NCBI GenBank assembly: GCA_027596075.1
Contig: JADGJC010000199.1
Coordinates: forward strand, 1-64,000
Direction of reading: 5' to 3'
DNA length: 64,000 nt
Source: Rhizophlyctis rosea
Lineage: Eukaryota; Chytridiomycota; Chytridiomycetes; Rhizophlyctidales; Rhizophlyctidaceae
Shown here in pieces: positions 55,501 to 64,000 of this stretch. The position numbers and the translations under genes were made by a program. How positions within the stretch are numbered: the stretch's first letter is position 1; each line of letters starts with the position of its first letter. The notes under the pieces are model-generated. The model made no database searches, was not told where the DNA came from, and saw only the letters and a program-made list of their open reading frames with translations.

Positions 55501-58500
55501 AGACAGAAACTAGAGAAGGAGCTAGACAGCGCCAAAAAGGCCTTAGACCGCAGCGAGCAGGAACGGGGAGACATTGAGCGAAGGCTAGGGGCCGAGGTCC
55601 ACGCACTTCAAAAAGAATTGAATGAGTCGCAAACCTTATACACTAGAGTTGTGCACGAACGGGACGGACAAGCTGCTTTGCACAAAGAGCGGGAGACCTT
55701 CCTTTCCAACCAGTTGAAGAACCTCGAGGGACCGGCAAGTCATATGCAATCACAGCTTCAAGATCTATGGGAGCAGCTGTCGGTTGCAAAGAGGGGACGC
55801 GAGGAAGCAATCTTGCAAAGAGATCAAGCTTTGTTGGAAAGGGACACGGCTCTAAGTGAAAGGGATGAAGCGCGGTTCGAGGAAGATCAGCGCGTGAAGG
55901 AGGTAGAAGAAGCACGTGCAGATGCAGATGCCCTCGCACAAGACCTTGATGATGCCCGGTCTGAATTGGAGGCATATGCGAAGGACCTTACGGAAACCCG
56001 GGCTATGGCTCTTGGCCAGAACTTCAAGTTCCTTGATCAAGAAAAGAGGGTTAGATATTACAAGGAGTTGGTGAAGGTGAAGGAGGAGAAATGGGTGGCG
56101 GCGCAGCAGGAGTTCGACGAGATCGTAAACAACCTTCAAGCGGAAGCCAATCAAGCCCGGCAGATCATTAAGGAGAAGGAAAGAGAGTTGCGACAACTTT
56201 TGGACCAAGATGACCGGCGATGCACTCGTCTCGAGGAATTGGAGGGTGAGCTTATGTGGCAAAGTTCTGTGCTGGCAGAAAAGGATGAAGAACTGCGGGC
56301 GTTGCATGAACAGGACGCAGATCACAGAAGCCACATCCAGGAACTAGAGAGAGAACTCGCTGACTTCGATGAACGGGATGCAGACCAGAGGATTCGCATC
56401 GAGGACCTGGAAAAGGAATTAGTCGATCTTCATGAACAGGATGTTGGTCTCAGAAGCCGCATTCAAGAGTTAGAGAAGGACTTGACCGATCTTAACAAGC
56501 AAGATGCAGATCAGCGGAGTCGCCTCCAGGAGCTAGAGAGAGAACTGGCCGATCTCAATGACCAGAATGCAGTCCAGAAAAGCCGTATCCAAGAGTTCGA
56601 GCAAGAGTTGTCAAACCTTCACGACCAGGATGCACGTCAACAAGGTCGTATTCAAGAACTGGAGAAGGAAGCGACAGACTTGAATGACAGGGTGAAGAGC
56701 TTGGAGGCAGAATCGGCGGATCTCACAATGGAGTTGAGGGCATCGGAGGAGGAGCTAGTAGATGTAAGGAAGAAGCTGGAGATGCAATTAGGGAAGGTGA
56801 AGGAGAAGTTGAATGCATCGGTCAAAGAAGCGGCGGACCTCAAAGAGAAGTTGAGCGTATCGACGGAAGAAGCTGCGAACCTGAAGGAGGAGTTGAGGGC
56901 ATCGGAGGAGGAGCTAGTAGATGTAAGGAAGAAGCTGGAGACGCAATTAGGCAAGGTGAAGGAGAAGTTGAATGCCTCGGTCAAAGAAGCCGCGGACCTC
57001 AAAGAGAAGTTAAGGGTGTCGGTCGAGGAAGCTGCGGACCTGAAGGAGAAGTTGAGGGCCTCGGTCGAGGAAGCTGCAGACTTGAAACAAAAACTGAGCG
57101 CAGCAGAACAAGAGTCTACAGATCTCAAGGACAAGCTTAACGCCGCTCAAAGTGAGGCAGCCGATCTGACTGGGAAGCTCAATGCTGCTCAGAGTGAGGC
57201 AGCCGAGCTGACCGAGAAGCTCAACGCCGCTCAAAGTGAGGCAGGCGACTTGGCCGAGAAACTCAACGCCGCTCAAAGTGAGGCAGCTGACCTAAATGGG
57301 AAGCTCAACGACGCCCAAAGTGAGGCAGCTGACCTGACGGAGCAGCTCAAGGTATCGCAAGTAGAATTAGCAGATCTGAAGGAAAAGTTGAGAGAATTAG
57401 AATTAGAATCCGCGGATGTGAGACAGAGCTTGAACAGTACAGGGCAAGAAGCAGCGAGCCTGAACAGAAAGTTGGAAGGATTAGAATTAGAATCAACGGA
57501 TCTGAAGGAGAAGCTGAAGCGGTCGGAGGAAGAGGTAGCTAGCTTGAAGGAGAAGCTGAAGAATTCCGAGTTAGAAGCAGCTGGCATGCAGAAGAAACTT
57601 AAAGCTTCGGAAGAGGAATCAACTGACCTGCAGGAGAAGCTTAAAGAGTCAAAGTCCGATACCGCAGACCTGAAGCAGCAACTCAAAGCGTCGGAAGGGC
57701 GGTCGGCGGACCTGAAGGAAAAGTTGAAGACCTCACAAGAAGAATCAGCGGACCTACAAAAGAAGCTGAAACAGTTGGAGGAGTCAACAACTCAGCGGGA
57801 TGAAGTCCAGAAAGGCCGCATTAAGGAGATGGAAGAAAAGATGGCAACACTTCGGCAAAAGTTGAAGGAGTTGAAGGAGGAGTCGGCTAAGAGGGATGCG
57901 GCGCAAAAGAGTCAGATTGAAGAACTGAAGAGCACCGTGGCGGACGTCAAGGAGAATCTTCGGGCTGTTGAGGGTGAAGCGAAGACGCTGAGCGAGCGGC
58001 TGGGTCACAAAGAAGCGGAAACGGAGGGTTTGATCAAACGCGAAGCTCGTCTGAAGGGTCAGATTGAGGAGATGGAGGGTACGTTGTTGAAGGTGAAGGA
58101 GAAGCTTCAAGCTATGGAAAGTGACACCGAGAAGTTGAGCGAGCGGCTTGCCAGCAAGGAAAGGGAAGCGGAGGGTCTACTCAAGCGTGACACCCGCCAA
58201 AAGTCTCAAATTGAAGACTTGGAAACCGAAGTGAAAGATCTCAAGAAAGTCGTTGATGAGAAGGACCACGACCTTCGGTTGAAGGATGAAAACTTCCACC
58301 ATCTTCGTAGAGTAGAAACACAGTTCCGTGATGAGGAGGTGGCGTCGTTGAAGGACCAGATCAAGAAGTTGGAAGTCACGCTGGAAGAATACCGCAACCA
58401 AATTGATGACAAGGATAGTGAGTTGCAGGAGCGGGATCAGCGTGAACAGCAGTACCAGGAACAACTTCATGAAGTCCAAGCCCAATATGACGCCATCCAG

Positions 58501-59656
58501 GCGGAGCAGCAAGCGCTTATTGTAGACCTGAAGGACGCTGTGGCACGGGAGGAGCAAGTGCGATTACAGCTAGAGGCCAAGGCTCGGGAACAAAGGGAGA
58601 TGGCGGACATGATTGACTGGCTCCGTCGCCAGAATGAGCACTTGGAAACCGATAACGACAACCTCCGTGACGAACTGGACGTCTACAGCCGCAAGATCGA
58701 CAACCTCAGTGACGACCTTGTCAGCAGCGACGATATCATTGCCGACTTGCGGGCGCAAATGTTCCGTAGTAGCGAAGACGCAACGGCGCGACAGACTAGC
58801 TGGGAGAATCAGCTTCGGGCGATTGAAACACAATTGCGAGCTGTTGAAGGGCAATTGGAAGAGCGCGAAGATCAGCTTAGTTCCACTCGAGCTGACCTCA
58901 AAGTAAGTGGTTTAGAATCCTGTCATTTGCGCTCTAGTAACAATCTTACTGACAATTCATGTATAGGCTTTGCTTCAAAAAGATCAGGCTCTCGCCCGGG
59001 AAGCAAAGAACGCGCAGGAAATGGCTAAGAAGCATCAAGAGAAGATTGGTTTGCTGAAGGAGTCACTTGGGTATGTCATCGTCTTGAGGAAACGATCAAG
59101 TGAACTACAAATACTAATAAACCTCCCTCTCAACAGTGACTACCACAAGCGAAACAAAGATCTCAAACAAAGCCACGCCTTCTTCCTAAAACAAATCGAC
59201 AAGCTCCAAAAATACGTCCTAGAACTCAAAGACGTAAAAGAAACCGAAGGCAAAAAGCTCCGCGCAGAAGTCGAACAACGCTACCGCCAACAACTCAAAG
59301 AACTCCTCACAAACCTCCAAACCGCTTCCGCTAAATCCGTGCAGATCGAAAACGACATGGATCGGCAGAATTATAACCTTACGCAACAGTTGCACGAGGT
59401 GTTGGCGGCTAATGACTTGTTGCAGGGGGGCAAGGAGGAGTTGAGGAATAAAGTGAAGGAGTTGGAGGGGAGGTTGGAGAAGGAGAAGCAGAAGAGGGAG
59501 GATCAGGCGGCTGTTGTGGCGGAGTTGAGGAACCATATTGCGCAGTTGGAGGGGTGGTTGAGGAATGCGGAGTGGGAGAGGGATAATGCGTTGGAGAGGG
59601 TGAGGGATTTGGAGTTTAGGTTTACTACTGGGGTTGAGCCTACGCGTGTGCATTAG
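31531..59656 (+). CDS. Giant coiled-coil protein, about 9,278 residues
   Basis: Five exons join in frame: 31531-31877, 31949-32423, 32512-58902, 58967-59070 and 59137-59656. The predicted protein is 9,278 residues, over 1 MDa. Residues 1-110 are basic and probably disordered. Residues 115-430 are coiled coil. Residues ~435-670 form a Pro/Ser-rich linker, and nearly everything after that is continuous coiled coil rich in Glu, Lys, Gln, Arg and Leu with few Pro. A small Arg/Ser patch (SRSRGPRDSR, near 38710-38740) is one of the few interruptions. Several blocks are internal tandem repeats, listed separately. No motor, kinase, membrane or actin-binding domain is recognised. It resembles in style large structural proteins such as golgins, rootletin or centrosomal scaffolds, without a specific match. 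The neighbouring ARL6 gene makes a flagellar-base or rootlet role plausible. If wholly extended, a coiled coil of this length would be over 1 micrometre long. Confidence 0.85.
32990..33700 (+). other. Pro/Ser-rich non-coiled linker in the giant protein
   Basis: Residues ~435-670 of the giant protein break the coiled coil. The segment is rich in Pro, Ser, Thr and Ala (for example APLPSPPVEG, IPAPASQPTDQQQ) with two short similar helical pieces, VQALVDRYLS and LQNLIAKYLT. The paired LV/LI-x-(R/K)-YL pieces could be short binding motifs. This may be the only long flexible hinge in the protein. Confidence 0.55.
37081..37620 (+). repeat. Giant protein: 60-residue (180-bp) repeats x3
   Basis: Copies begin at 37081, 37261 and 37441 with LKELLEKRKRNL or TKELEKRKR(N/Y)L and end near QQEKI(A/T)GL. 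The spacing is exactly 180 bp, and the next related start is at 37621. The 60-residue unit is not a whole number of heptads (56 + 4), so it must contain a stutter or a hendecad mix (for example 7x7 + 11). Confidence 0.85.
37906..38247 (+). repeat. Giant protein: 38-residue (114-bp) repeats x3
   Basis: Units start with LTQAQERIGT at 37906, 38020 and 38134, followed by a diverged LSQAQGEINA at 38248. Spacing is exactly 114 bp. Each ends in a Gln-rich LQQR motif. Confidence 0.85.
40140..42950 (+). repeat. Giant protein: 14-residue (42-bp) array, the longest
   Basis: Over about 2.8 kb the sequence follows a 14-residue pattern of the type QL(A/T)ARNxELEQxK(S/T), equal to two heptads. The pattern ARN/ART-x-(D/E)-(L/F)-(E/D)-Q recurs dozens of times with few breaks (for example the FRNRKTELD and FRDRKAELD inserts). 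Codon usage differs between units, so the array is not very recent. Confidence 0.85.
44326..44865 (+). repeat. Giant protein: Trp-containing 60-residue repeats x3
   Basis: Units begin AKSAEWDE, AKTGEWDG and AKTGEWEE at 44326, 44506 and 44686, exactly 180 bp apart, each with a (R/S)NKNxExEK segment. A fourth, KTSEWEE, lies near 45514, after an intervening 14-residue array. Tryptophan is otherwise very rare in this protein. Confidence 0.8.
44866..45500 (+). repeat. Giant protein: second 14-residue (42-bp) array
   Basis: About fifteen units of the type VRGEL-x-ARN-x-(D/E)-LEK follow one another. They differ in wording from the 40-43 kb array, with Gly-Glu in place of Ser-Gln, so this is a separate expansion. 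Odd and even units alternate (VRGEL versus IRGEL, ART versus ARN), hinting at expansion of a 28-residue double unit. Confidence 0.85.
53356..53706 (+). repeat. Giant protein: 39-residue (117-bp) repeats x3
   Basis: Units start RQSIDIQ, RQRDDSIL and RQRDDTIL at 53356, 53473 and 53590, each ending in (L/S)ASKEKxL(S/T)E. The length equals four heptads plus one hendecad (28 + 11). A shortened unit follows. Confidence 0.85.
53953..54680 (+). repeat. Giant protein: 46-residue (138-bp) repeats x5
   Basis: Units begin at 53953, 54091, 54229, 54367 and 54505, all exactly 138 bp apart, with a sixth start at 54643. Each has (G/K)ELxxxRKxL, a LExxIRxIT segment and a SSYxQxL segment. The length equals five heptads plus one hendecad (35 + 11). 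Confidence 0.85.
54709..55585 (+). repeat. Giant protein: 22- then 25-residue repeats
   Basis: Starts of the KLE unit at 54709, 54775, 54841 and 54907 are 66 bp apart (22 residues, two hendecads). From 54907 on the spacing becomes 75 bp (25 residues, two heptads plus a hendecad), with starts at 54982, 55057, 55132, 55207, 55282, 55357, 55432 and 55507. The longer unit gains three residues in the middle (YDQSVQEREDV compared with HEQEREDI). Confidence 0.85.
56305..56682 (+). repeat. Giant protein: 21-residue (63-bp) repeats x6
   Basis: Units start at 56305, 56368, 56431, 56494, 56557 and 56620, of the type HxQDADxRSRIQELExELADL, exactly three heptads each. Confidence 0.85.
56741..57058 (+). 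repeat. Giant protein: near-identical 159-bp direct duplication
   Basis: The stretch from 56741 recurs from 56900 with only a few base changes (ELVDVRKKLE and LGKVKEKLNASVKE segments). Its high DNA identity marks it as one of the most recent internal duplications. Confidence 0.8.
57133..57342 (+). repeat. Giant protein: third 14-residue (42-bp) array
   Basis: Five units of the type KLNAAQSEAADLxx begin at 57133, 57175, 57217, 57259 and 57301. They are two heptads long and quite similar at DNA level. Confidence 0.85.
58903..58966 (+). other. Intron 3 of the giant gene
   Basis: Canonical GTAAGT donor, a TACTGAC-like branch site at about 58948 and a TATAG acceptor. It closes the 26.4-kb exon. 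The frame is kept (phase 0). Confidence 0.8.
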
Positions 59657-60063
59657 GGTATAGAATCAGAGTAGGAACTTGATTGTATTATTTATTTATT
59701 TAATGAAATACTGTGAATGCAAAAGCCCCATGTATGTCTGCAACGACTGTTGGAGTTTTTTGGTGCATATTTGCTCCTCCCTTCCCAGCAAAATACGCAA
59801 ACAGTACAACAGCAATGCCACTCCTAACTCCATGTGCCAAAAGCGAAAGCTGTTGCTTTCGTTCATTGAGAAACCACTGTTTTTATTGACGATGACGACG
59901 AATAGTCCCAAGTTTTCTCAAGTTCCGGCTGCGAGCAATGGGCCCGTGGCTTAGCGGTGCTCGTGTAAGCAAAACATCCAAGGATCGGACATGCATCTTC
60001 AACTTCCTCCTCAAACTTCTCGACTATGTTTTGACACAAAGATCATATCATCCAACAGCAAAG
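59657..60063. other. Spacer between the giant gene and ARL6
   Basis: It starts with the AT-rich 3' end of the giant gene (TATTTATTTATTTAATGAAATA around 59690) and must hold the ARL6 promoter. No separate gene is supported. Confidence 0.5.
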
Positions 60064-61063
60064 ATGGGACTATGGACGGACTTCCTCACCACCCTCGGCC
60101 TCTACAAACGCAAGGTGAACATCCTATGCATAGGGCTGGACAACTCGGGCAAGAGTACAATCATCAACCACTTCAAGTTCGAAAAGGTATGTGACGAACA
60201 TATGACTCTTTCACAGTCCCACCAAGTGGGGTCCAAATTCCAGACTGAACAACCGAAACCATCCTCCATTGGCAACGCAAACCTTCGCCACCAATTAACT
60301 AACACACTTCAGCACCCCCTAGATCCCCGCAACAGAAATCATCCCTACAGTCGGGTTCACAGTAGACCACTTCACAACCGCCAAGTCCCGGTTGCAATTC
60401 ACCGTGTTCGACATGAGCGGCCAGGGACGGTACCGAGACTTATGGGCGGCGTATTATCCGGATGCTGATGCGATCATATTTGTGGTGGATGTGGCGGATC
60501 GGGTGAGGGTTTGTGTTGCGAGGGATGAGTTGGAGGGGTGCTTGGGGCATCGTGGTAAGTTGAATGTGGGCCTTTTGGGAAGTGTAGGAGGGGCTTGAAT
60601 GCTTCCGCCTCCCGCGAGGGACAGTTGCAAAGGAGAAGTTTGCATGAAAAGTTACAGGAGATTGACATGATCCCATCATTTGTACTCTCAGTCTTGAAAG
60701 CAAAGAAGATACCCATCCTATTCTACGCAAACAAAATGGACCTAGAAGGCGGAATGACACCCACAGAGTGTGCCAATGCTATGGGGTTGGAGAACATCAA
60801 GGACCGTAATTGGAATATTGTGTAAGGTTTTCCGTTTGTTTTGCTTATTATGCTACCAGCGTGACGATGATGACATGGACGTGAGTTCAATTGCGAGTTT
60901 ACTGACGCTACTTTCTCTGTAGGGCTTGCAATGCGTTGACGGGAGAAGGACTAGATGAAGGTGTTGACTGGCTTGCAGGTATGTTGTGACTTGCTGGGTG
61001 TAGAGAGGTGTACTATGACGCAAACTGACATTTTGTCACTTCACGACAGGGCAAATCAAATGA
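60064..61063 (+). CDS. ARL6: ADP-ribosylation factor-like GTPase ARL6 (BBS3)
   Basis: Five exons (60064-60186, 60323-60554, 60692-60821, 60923-60978 and 61050-61063) give 184 residues, the family length. ARL6 in its GTP form recruits the BBSome coat to membranes for traffic to cilia and flagella. Seen in the sequence: Gly2 (possible lipidation site), an N-terminal helix, the P-loop GLDNSGKST, switch I around EIIPTVGF, the characteristic DMSGQGRYRDLW (ARL6 has SGQGRYR where ARFs have GGQDKIR), NKMD for guanine specificity, and the C-terminal GEGLDEGVDWL typical of ARL6. The introns are GT-AG. Its presence points to a flagellated life stage. It lies tail-to-head about 400 bp after the giant coiled-coil gene. 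Confidence 0.92.
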
Positions 61064-61854
61064 TTCTTCGTCTGGTGTCAACTTAATGCAACACCAAGAT
61101 GCGTATATGAGCATTGAGAGCGTCCACGTTACGCCGCCTTCCTCCTTCCACCGCCGATCATATTGGAGATTTAGCTGAACATAGCAGAAATCTTATTTCC
61201 CACATCACCACCATCCGGCTTTTTGTGCCAATCGATCAACAAAGTGAACTTTCACATGAATATATACAAATAAATCACTTTCCCAAATGCTGATATGTTT
61301 ACGAGGTATCTAATGAGGAGGTGGGAAGAGAGGAGTTGGAAGCGCTCAACTATGAGGGATTTTTGCGGATTCGCCAGATTTGCCTGTGAGATGTTCAGTC
61401 AAACCCGGCCGCCAATCGGATCCACTCTTTTGATGTGTCAGAAGATTTTTGTGATGGGGTCTCATTTTTCCGTAAACAAGGGCCCTCCCTTTCTTCGCCA
61501 GAGGTCTCTGTTCTTTTGTCGAAATTACAATTGATATCGTCTCAGCAGGAAGCGAAATCGCTGGAAGCTGTGCAATAACTTCCTGATCTGTTTGACACTC
61601 GCTCGGGAACTTTGGGAAGAAAAGGTATGTAAGTCTTTACACGCCACATTTGAGAAGTGATTCAGGGAACGTTAGAAGGATGGCACCACCAGAGCGCTCG
61701 TGATCCAGATTCCCCTTATTGTTGCACGTTCCACCGAACACCATTCCATGTTGGATGTTTCACTCGAGTAAAAATGCGAATCTAACAGACACTGTTTGGC
61801 AGGCGTTATCATCAAATCCTCGGTTACAATTCATCCAATCTCCGGAGTTTCATT
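61064..61854. other. Intergenic region after ARL6
   Basis: No supported gene or RNA is seen; short frames lack motifs. Confidence 0.45.
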
Positions 61855-62827
61855 ATGTTGAGCACTTTTGCTGGCAACTTGGACGGTGCCAATCCTCAGT
61901 TCTACACACCCAATTGCCGTATCACTCTAGAGTCAGAGCGCTTAATCCTTCGTTCCTTCGAGCAAACTCCATCAGACCAGGAAGACATCCTCACCATCAA
62001 GGGCATCCCAGAAGTATATAGATATCAGCACTATCTCCCACATTACACTCTCAGAGCCGCGAAGAAGACTATTGCACACTGTCTGAAGTCAACCACACCC
62101 CGGCCTTCCCAACGCGTTGTTGAGTGGGAGCGCGGTGGTGGGGAGAGGAAGAATTGGTACGTCTGGGCTATCACCCTCAAACCAGGCATCGTACTCGACA
62201 ACAACCGCTCATCCTCCTGAGCCGAACAATGACACTGCCTCCCAAACCGAATTGAACGTGACCAAAACAAAACCAAACCTCCACTCAGTCATTGGCAACA
62301 TCAGCATCGGCATCGAAGTCAACGGCCCGAACATGTCGGCACGTTACCATTACGAACTCCACCATTACTACCAAAACCACGGTCTGATGCGTGAAGCCGT
62401 CATCCGAGTCGCATCCTTCGCTTTCCTCGACTTGTCGTGCACCACCATCTTCATCGACCCTCACACCCAAAATGAACGGTCGGTCAACATACCAAAAGGA
62501 CTCGGCTTCACAAAAGATCCAGTACTCAATTCTAACAGGCAAGAGGTGTGGAAGTTGACGCATGCGCAGTGGGATATCTTCCGCGCGGAGGAATCACATA
62601 AGTGGGGACCGTGTAAGAGTGCACGACGGATGGCGGTTGATGAGTCTCTTTGGTGTTATTGGTGCTTAAATCCTTTTGTGGAGGGGACGAAGATGTGTGG
62701 AAGGTGTAGGGTGAGGGGGTATTGTTCGAAAGAGTGTCAGATGGCGCATTGGGAATTTATGGATGGTAGTCATAGATTGGAGTGTGCACAGCTTGCGCGG
62801 ACAGCCCGTTCAACGCGTGCCGGTTGA
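61855..62827 (+). CDS. GNAT-like acetyltransferase with C-terminal MYND finger (frame interrupted)
   Basis: The first frame (ATG at 61855) carries a GNAT-type start (TERL-like SERLILRSFE and WAITLKP) and ends at a TGA at 62218-62220. The homology continues in another frame with VIGNISIGIE, a GNAT-like helix region (LMREAVIRVASFAFLDL), a GLGFT motif and a C-terminal MYND zinc finger: two CxxC pairs (CYWC and CGRC), YCSKEC, then His and Cys. A 31-nt segment with GT-AG ends (62191-62221) would restore the frame exactly, giving about 313 residues, but that is shorter than the other introns here (55-138 bp). A one-base indel is the alternative. MYND fingers mediate protein contacts. A GNAT domain joined to MYND is uncommon. 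The GNAT call rests on motif pattern only. Confidence 0.5.
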
Positions 62828-63104
62828 TGTTCAAAGCGCATCGGTTGTTACTCCAGCTGGTATGGCAGAGCTTGCAGGGGCCATTGGTGATGCGCTGAGT
62901 ATTTAGGATTTAGGTTGAACTGACCTTGGCAGAGATGTATTTTGCGGGCATGGGGAGGGTAAATTCCAAATGAGATCAACATCATATTTACATATTTTGG
63001 GAAGAACACTGGGTGTGCACCACACGGTTTCCACCAGTTTTGCCATTTACAACTCATATGTCTCAAAACCGTACATTTTCTTGATATACCCAATCAAAAA
63101 ATCA
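62828..63104. other. Convergent spacer
   Basis: Short stretch between the ends of the GNAT/MYND gene and the minus-strand gene at the right edge. Nothing is recognised. Confidence 0.4.
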
Positions 63105-64000
63105 TCAATGCGCCTGCACACCACCGACCATAAGTGGTCGTTTTTCGTCCGGCTGGAGTTTGGTCATGTGGGGGGTTAGGAAATGAAATGAAAAATGGTT
63201 AAGTGTCAAAATAAAAGAAAAGAGTCGGGAAAACAGGGAGAGAGAGAGAGAAAAATAAATAAATAAACATCATGAATGTCAGGGAGGTCAAAAAAAACTC
63301 ACTTTTTCCTGCGCCTTCGCTCCCTTCCCGGCCTTCGCACCCGTCCCAATCCGGCTCTTAGCATCGTACAAGAGGATATCTTGGGTTTTCACTTTCTGTG
63401 TCTGTTTTGTCGAATGTCATGATGATCAGGTCATTGGTGTTCAAAGTCGCATATCACCAGAATACCCTTCCGACGTTGGAACCAAGAATCAAGGGCTGTT
63501 ATTCCTCAACAACAGAAAGCATACCTTCTCAACCTCAACGGAAGGCTGGTATACCACCGGTTTCCCTCCTGCAACTTCCTGCCCTGCGGCACCAACCACA
63601 ACCTGTTTCTCTCTCTTCGGTTCGTGGTACAATCGGGCAGCAGCAAGGTTTGCGTCGTCGAGTTTTTTGTAGAGCGGTGTCTTGGGGAAAGACATTGGCT
63701 ATTAAGGGATAAGAAGAGGGAGAGGGGAAGAGGAGAATGATACCTTTTGCCAAGGTCCCGGCATGCCCTTCCCATCTTCGGGGCGGGCGGTGTCTGGACC
63801 GGATATCATACGGAAGTCCCCGGTTGCGAAGGCGCGGGAGAGGGTTTTGAAGCGGCGGAGGTAGCTTCGGGTGGAGAGGTGGGGTCAGGTTTTTGGTAGT
63901 GGCACGTGCTTTTATGCTTTACAGGAGGGGTTATCAAATTATTCCGGAGAGACACTTACTTATACCCGCGGTCCAATTCTGAGCGTAGTTCTTCTTCGGC
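63105..64000 (-). CDS. Unrecognised protein, 3' part only (5' end beyond the window)
   Basis: Five minus-strand exons fit together in frame: 64000-63960 (partial), 63864-63744, 63698-63525, 63401-63303 and 63152-63105. The visible protein reads ELRSELDRGYN, YLRRFKTLSRAFATGDF, MPGPWQK, FPKTPLYKKLDDANLAAARLYHEP, VVYQPSVEVEK, KTQDILLYDAKSRIG and an Ala/Gly/Lys tail. It is basic and has no membrane segment. A small RNA-binding or mitochondrial ribosome-associated protein would fit the composition, but I do not recognise the family. The last exon is the least certain; the preceding intron contains AG and AAAT simple repeats (63236-63270). Confidence 0.5.
63236..63270 (+). repeat. Simple repeat (GA)n and (AAAT)n
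   Basis: A GA-dinucleotide run is followed by AAAT repeats, inside an intron of the minus-strand gene at the right edge. Confidence 0.8.

Noticed and set aside
59940..60000. Box A-like TGGCTTAGCGG suggesting a tRNA gene upstream of ARL6
   Set aside because: No box B or cloverleaf follows.
62157..62221. A 65-nt intron with a GTACGT donor in the GNAT/MYND gene
   Set aside because: Joining leaves a frame that stops within a few codons and removes the conserved WAITLKP segment.

Overview
The window looks like nuclear DNA of a zoosporic fungus, most probably a chytrid. The genes carry many short GT-AG introns (about 55-75 bp), MSH6 has the fungal/eukaryotic layout, and an ARL6 (BBS3) gene is present, a ciliary GTPase that is expected only in lineages that still build a flagellum. 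Species cannot be named from the sequence.

Layout. 1-9.4 kb: three tandem plus-strand genes for MATH-like/BTB proteins (copies 1 and 3 open, copy 2 broken), each followed by a copy of the same conserved ~0.3 kb element. 9.5 kb: a short atp9-like fragment. 10.6-14.3 kb: a six-exon gene for a coiled-coil, Gln/Gly-rich protein. 15-16.4 kb (minus): an eight-exon gene whose splicing joins a short membrane-anchored DUF4359-like domain to an alpha-SNAP-like domain. 16.8-22.6 kb: MSH6 with about 32 introns. 22.9-24 kb (minus): a mucin-like single-pass membrane protein. 24.7-30.5 kb: two more BTB copies on the minus strand, both broken, again each with the element downstream, plus a tRNA-Ser-like sequence and a 76-bp minisatellite. 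31.5-59.7 kb: one gene for a coiled-coil protein of about 9,278 residues, most of it in a single 26.4-kb exon. 60-61 kb: ARL6. 61.9-62.8 kb: a GNAT/MYND protein with a frame problem. 63.1 kb to the right edge (minus): the 3' part of an unrecognised gene.

Two things stand out. First, the giant protein is built from blocks of different internal period (14, 21, 22, 25, 39, 46 and 60 residues), nearly all of which are sums of heptads and hendecads. It lies next to ARL6, so a role in the flagellar apparatus of the zoospore is an attractive but unproven idea. Second, all five BTB copies, in two clusters of opposite orientation, carry the same element downstream in the same relative orientation. The element has a hairpin whose stem is kept by different base pairs, G-U pairs that fit only one strand, and (copies 1-3) CCAAT and TATA boxes pointing along that same strand. 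This suggests a BTB gene paired with a convergent non-coding RNA gene as the duplicated unit.
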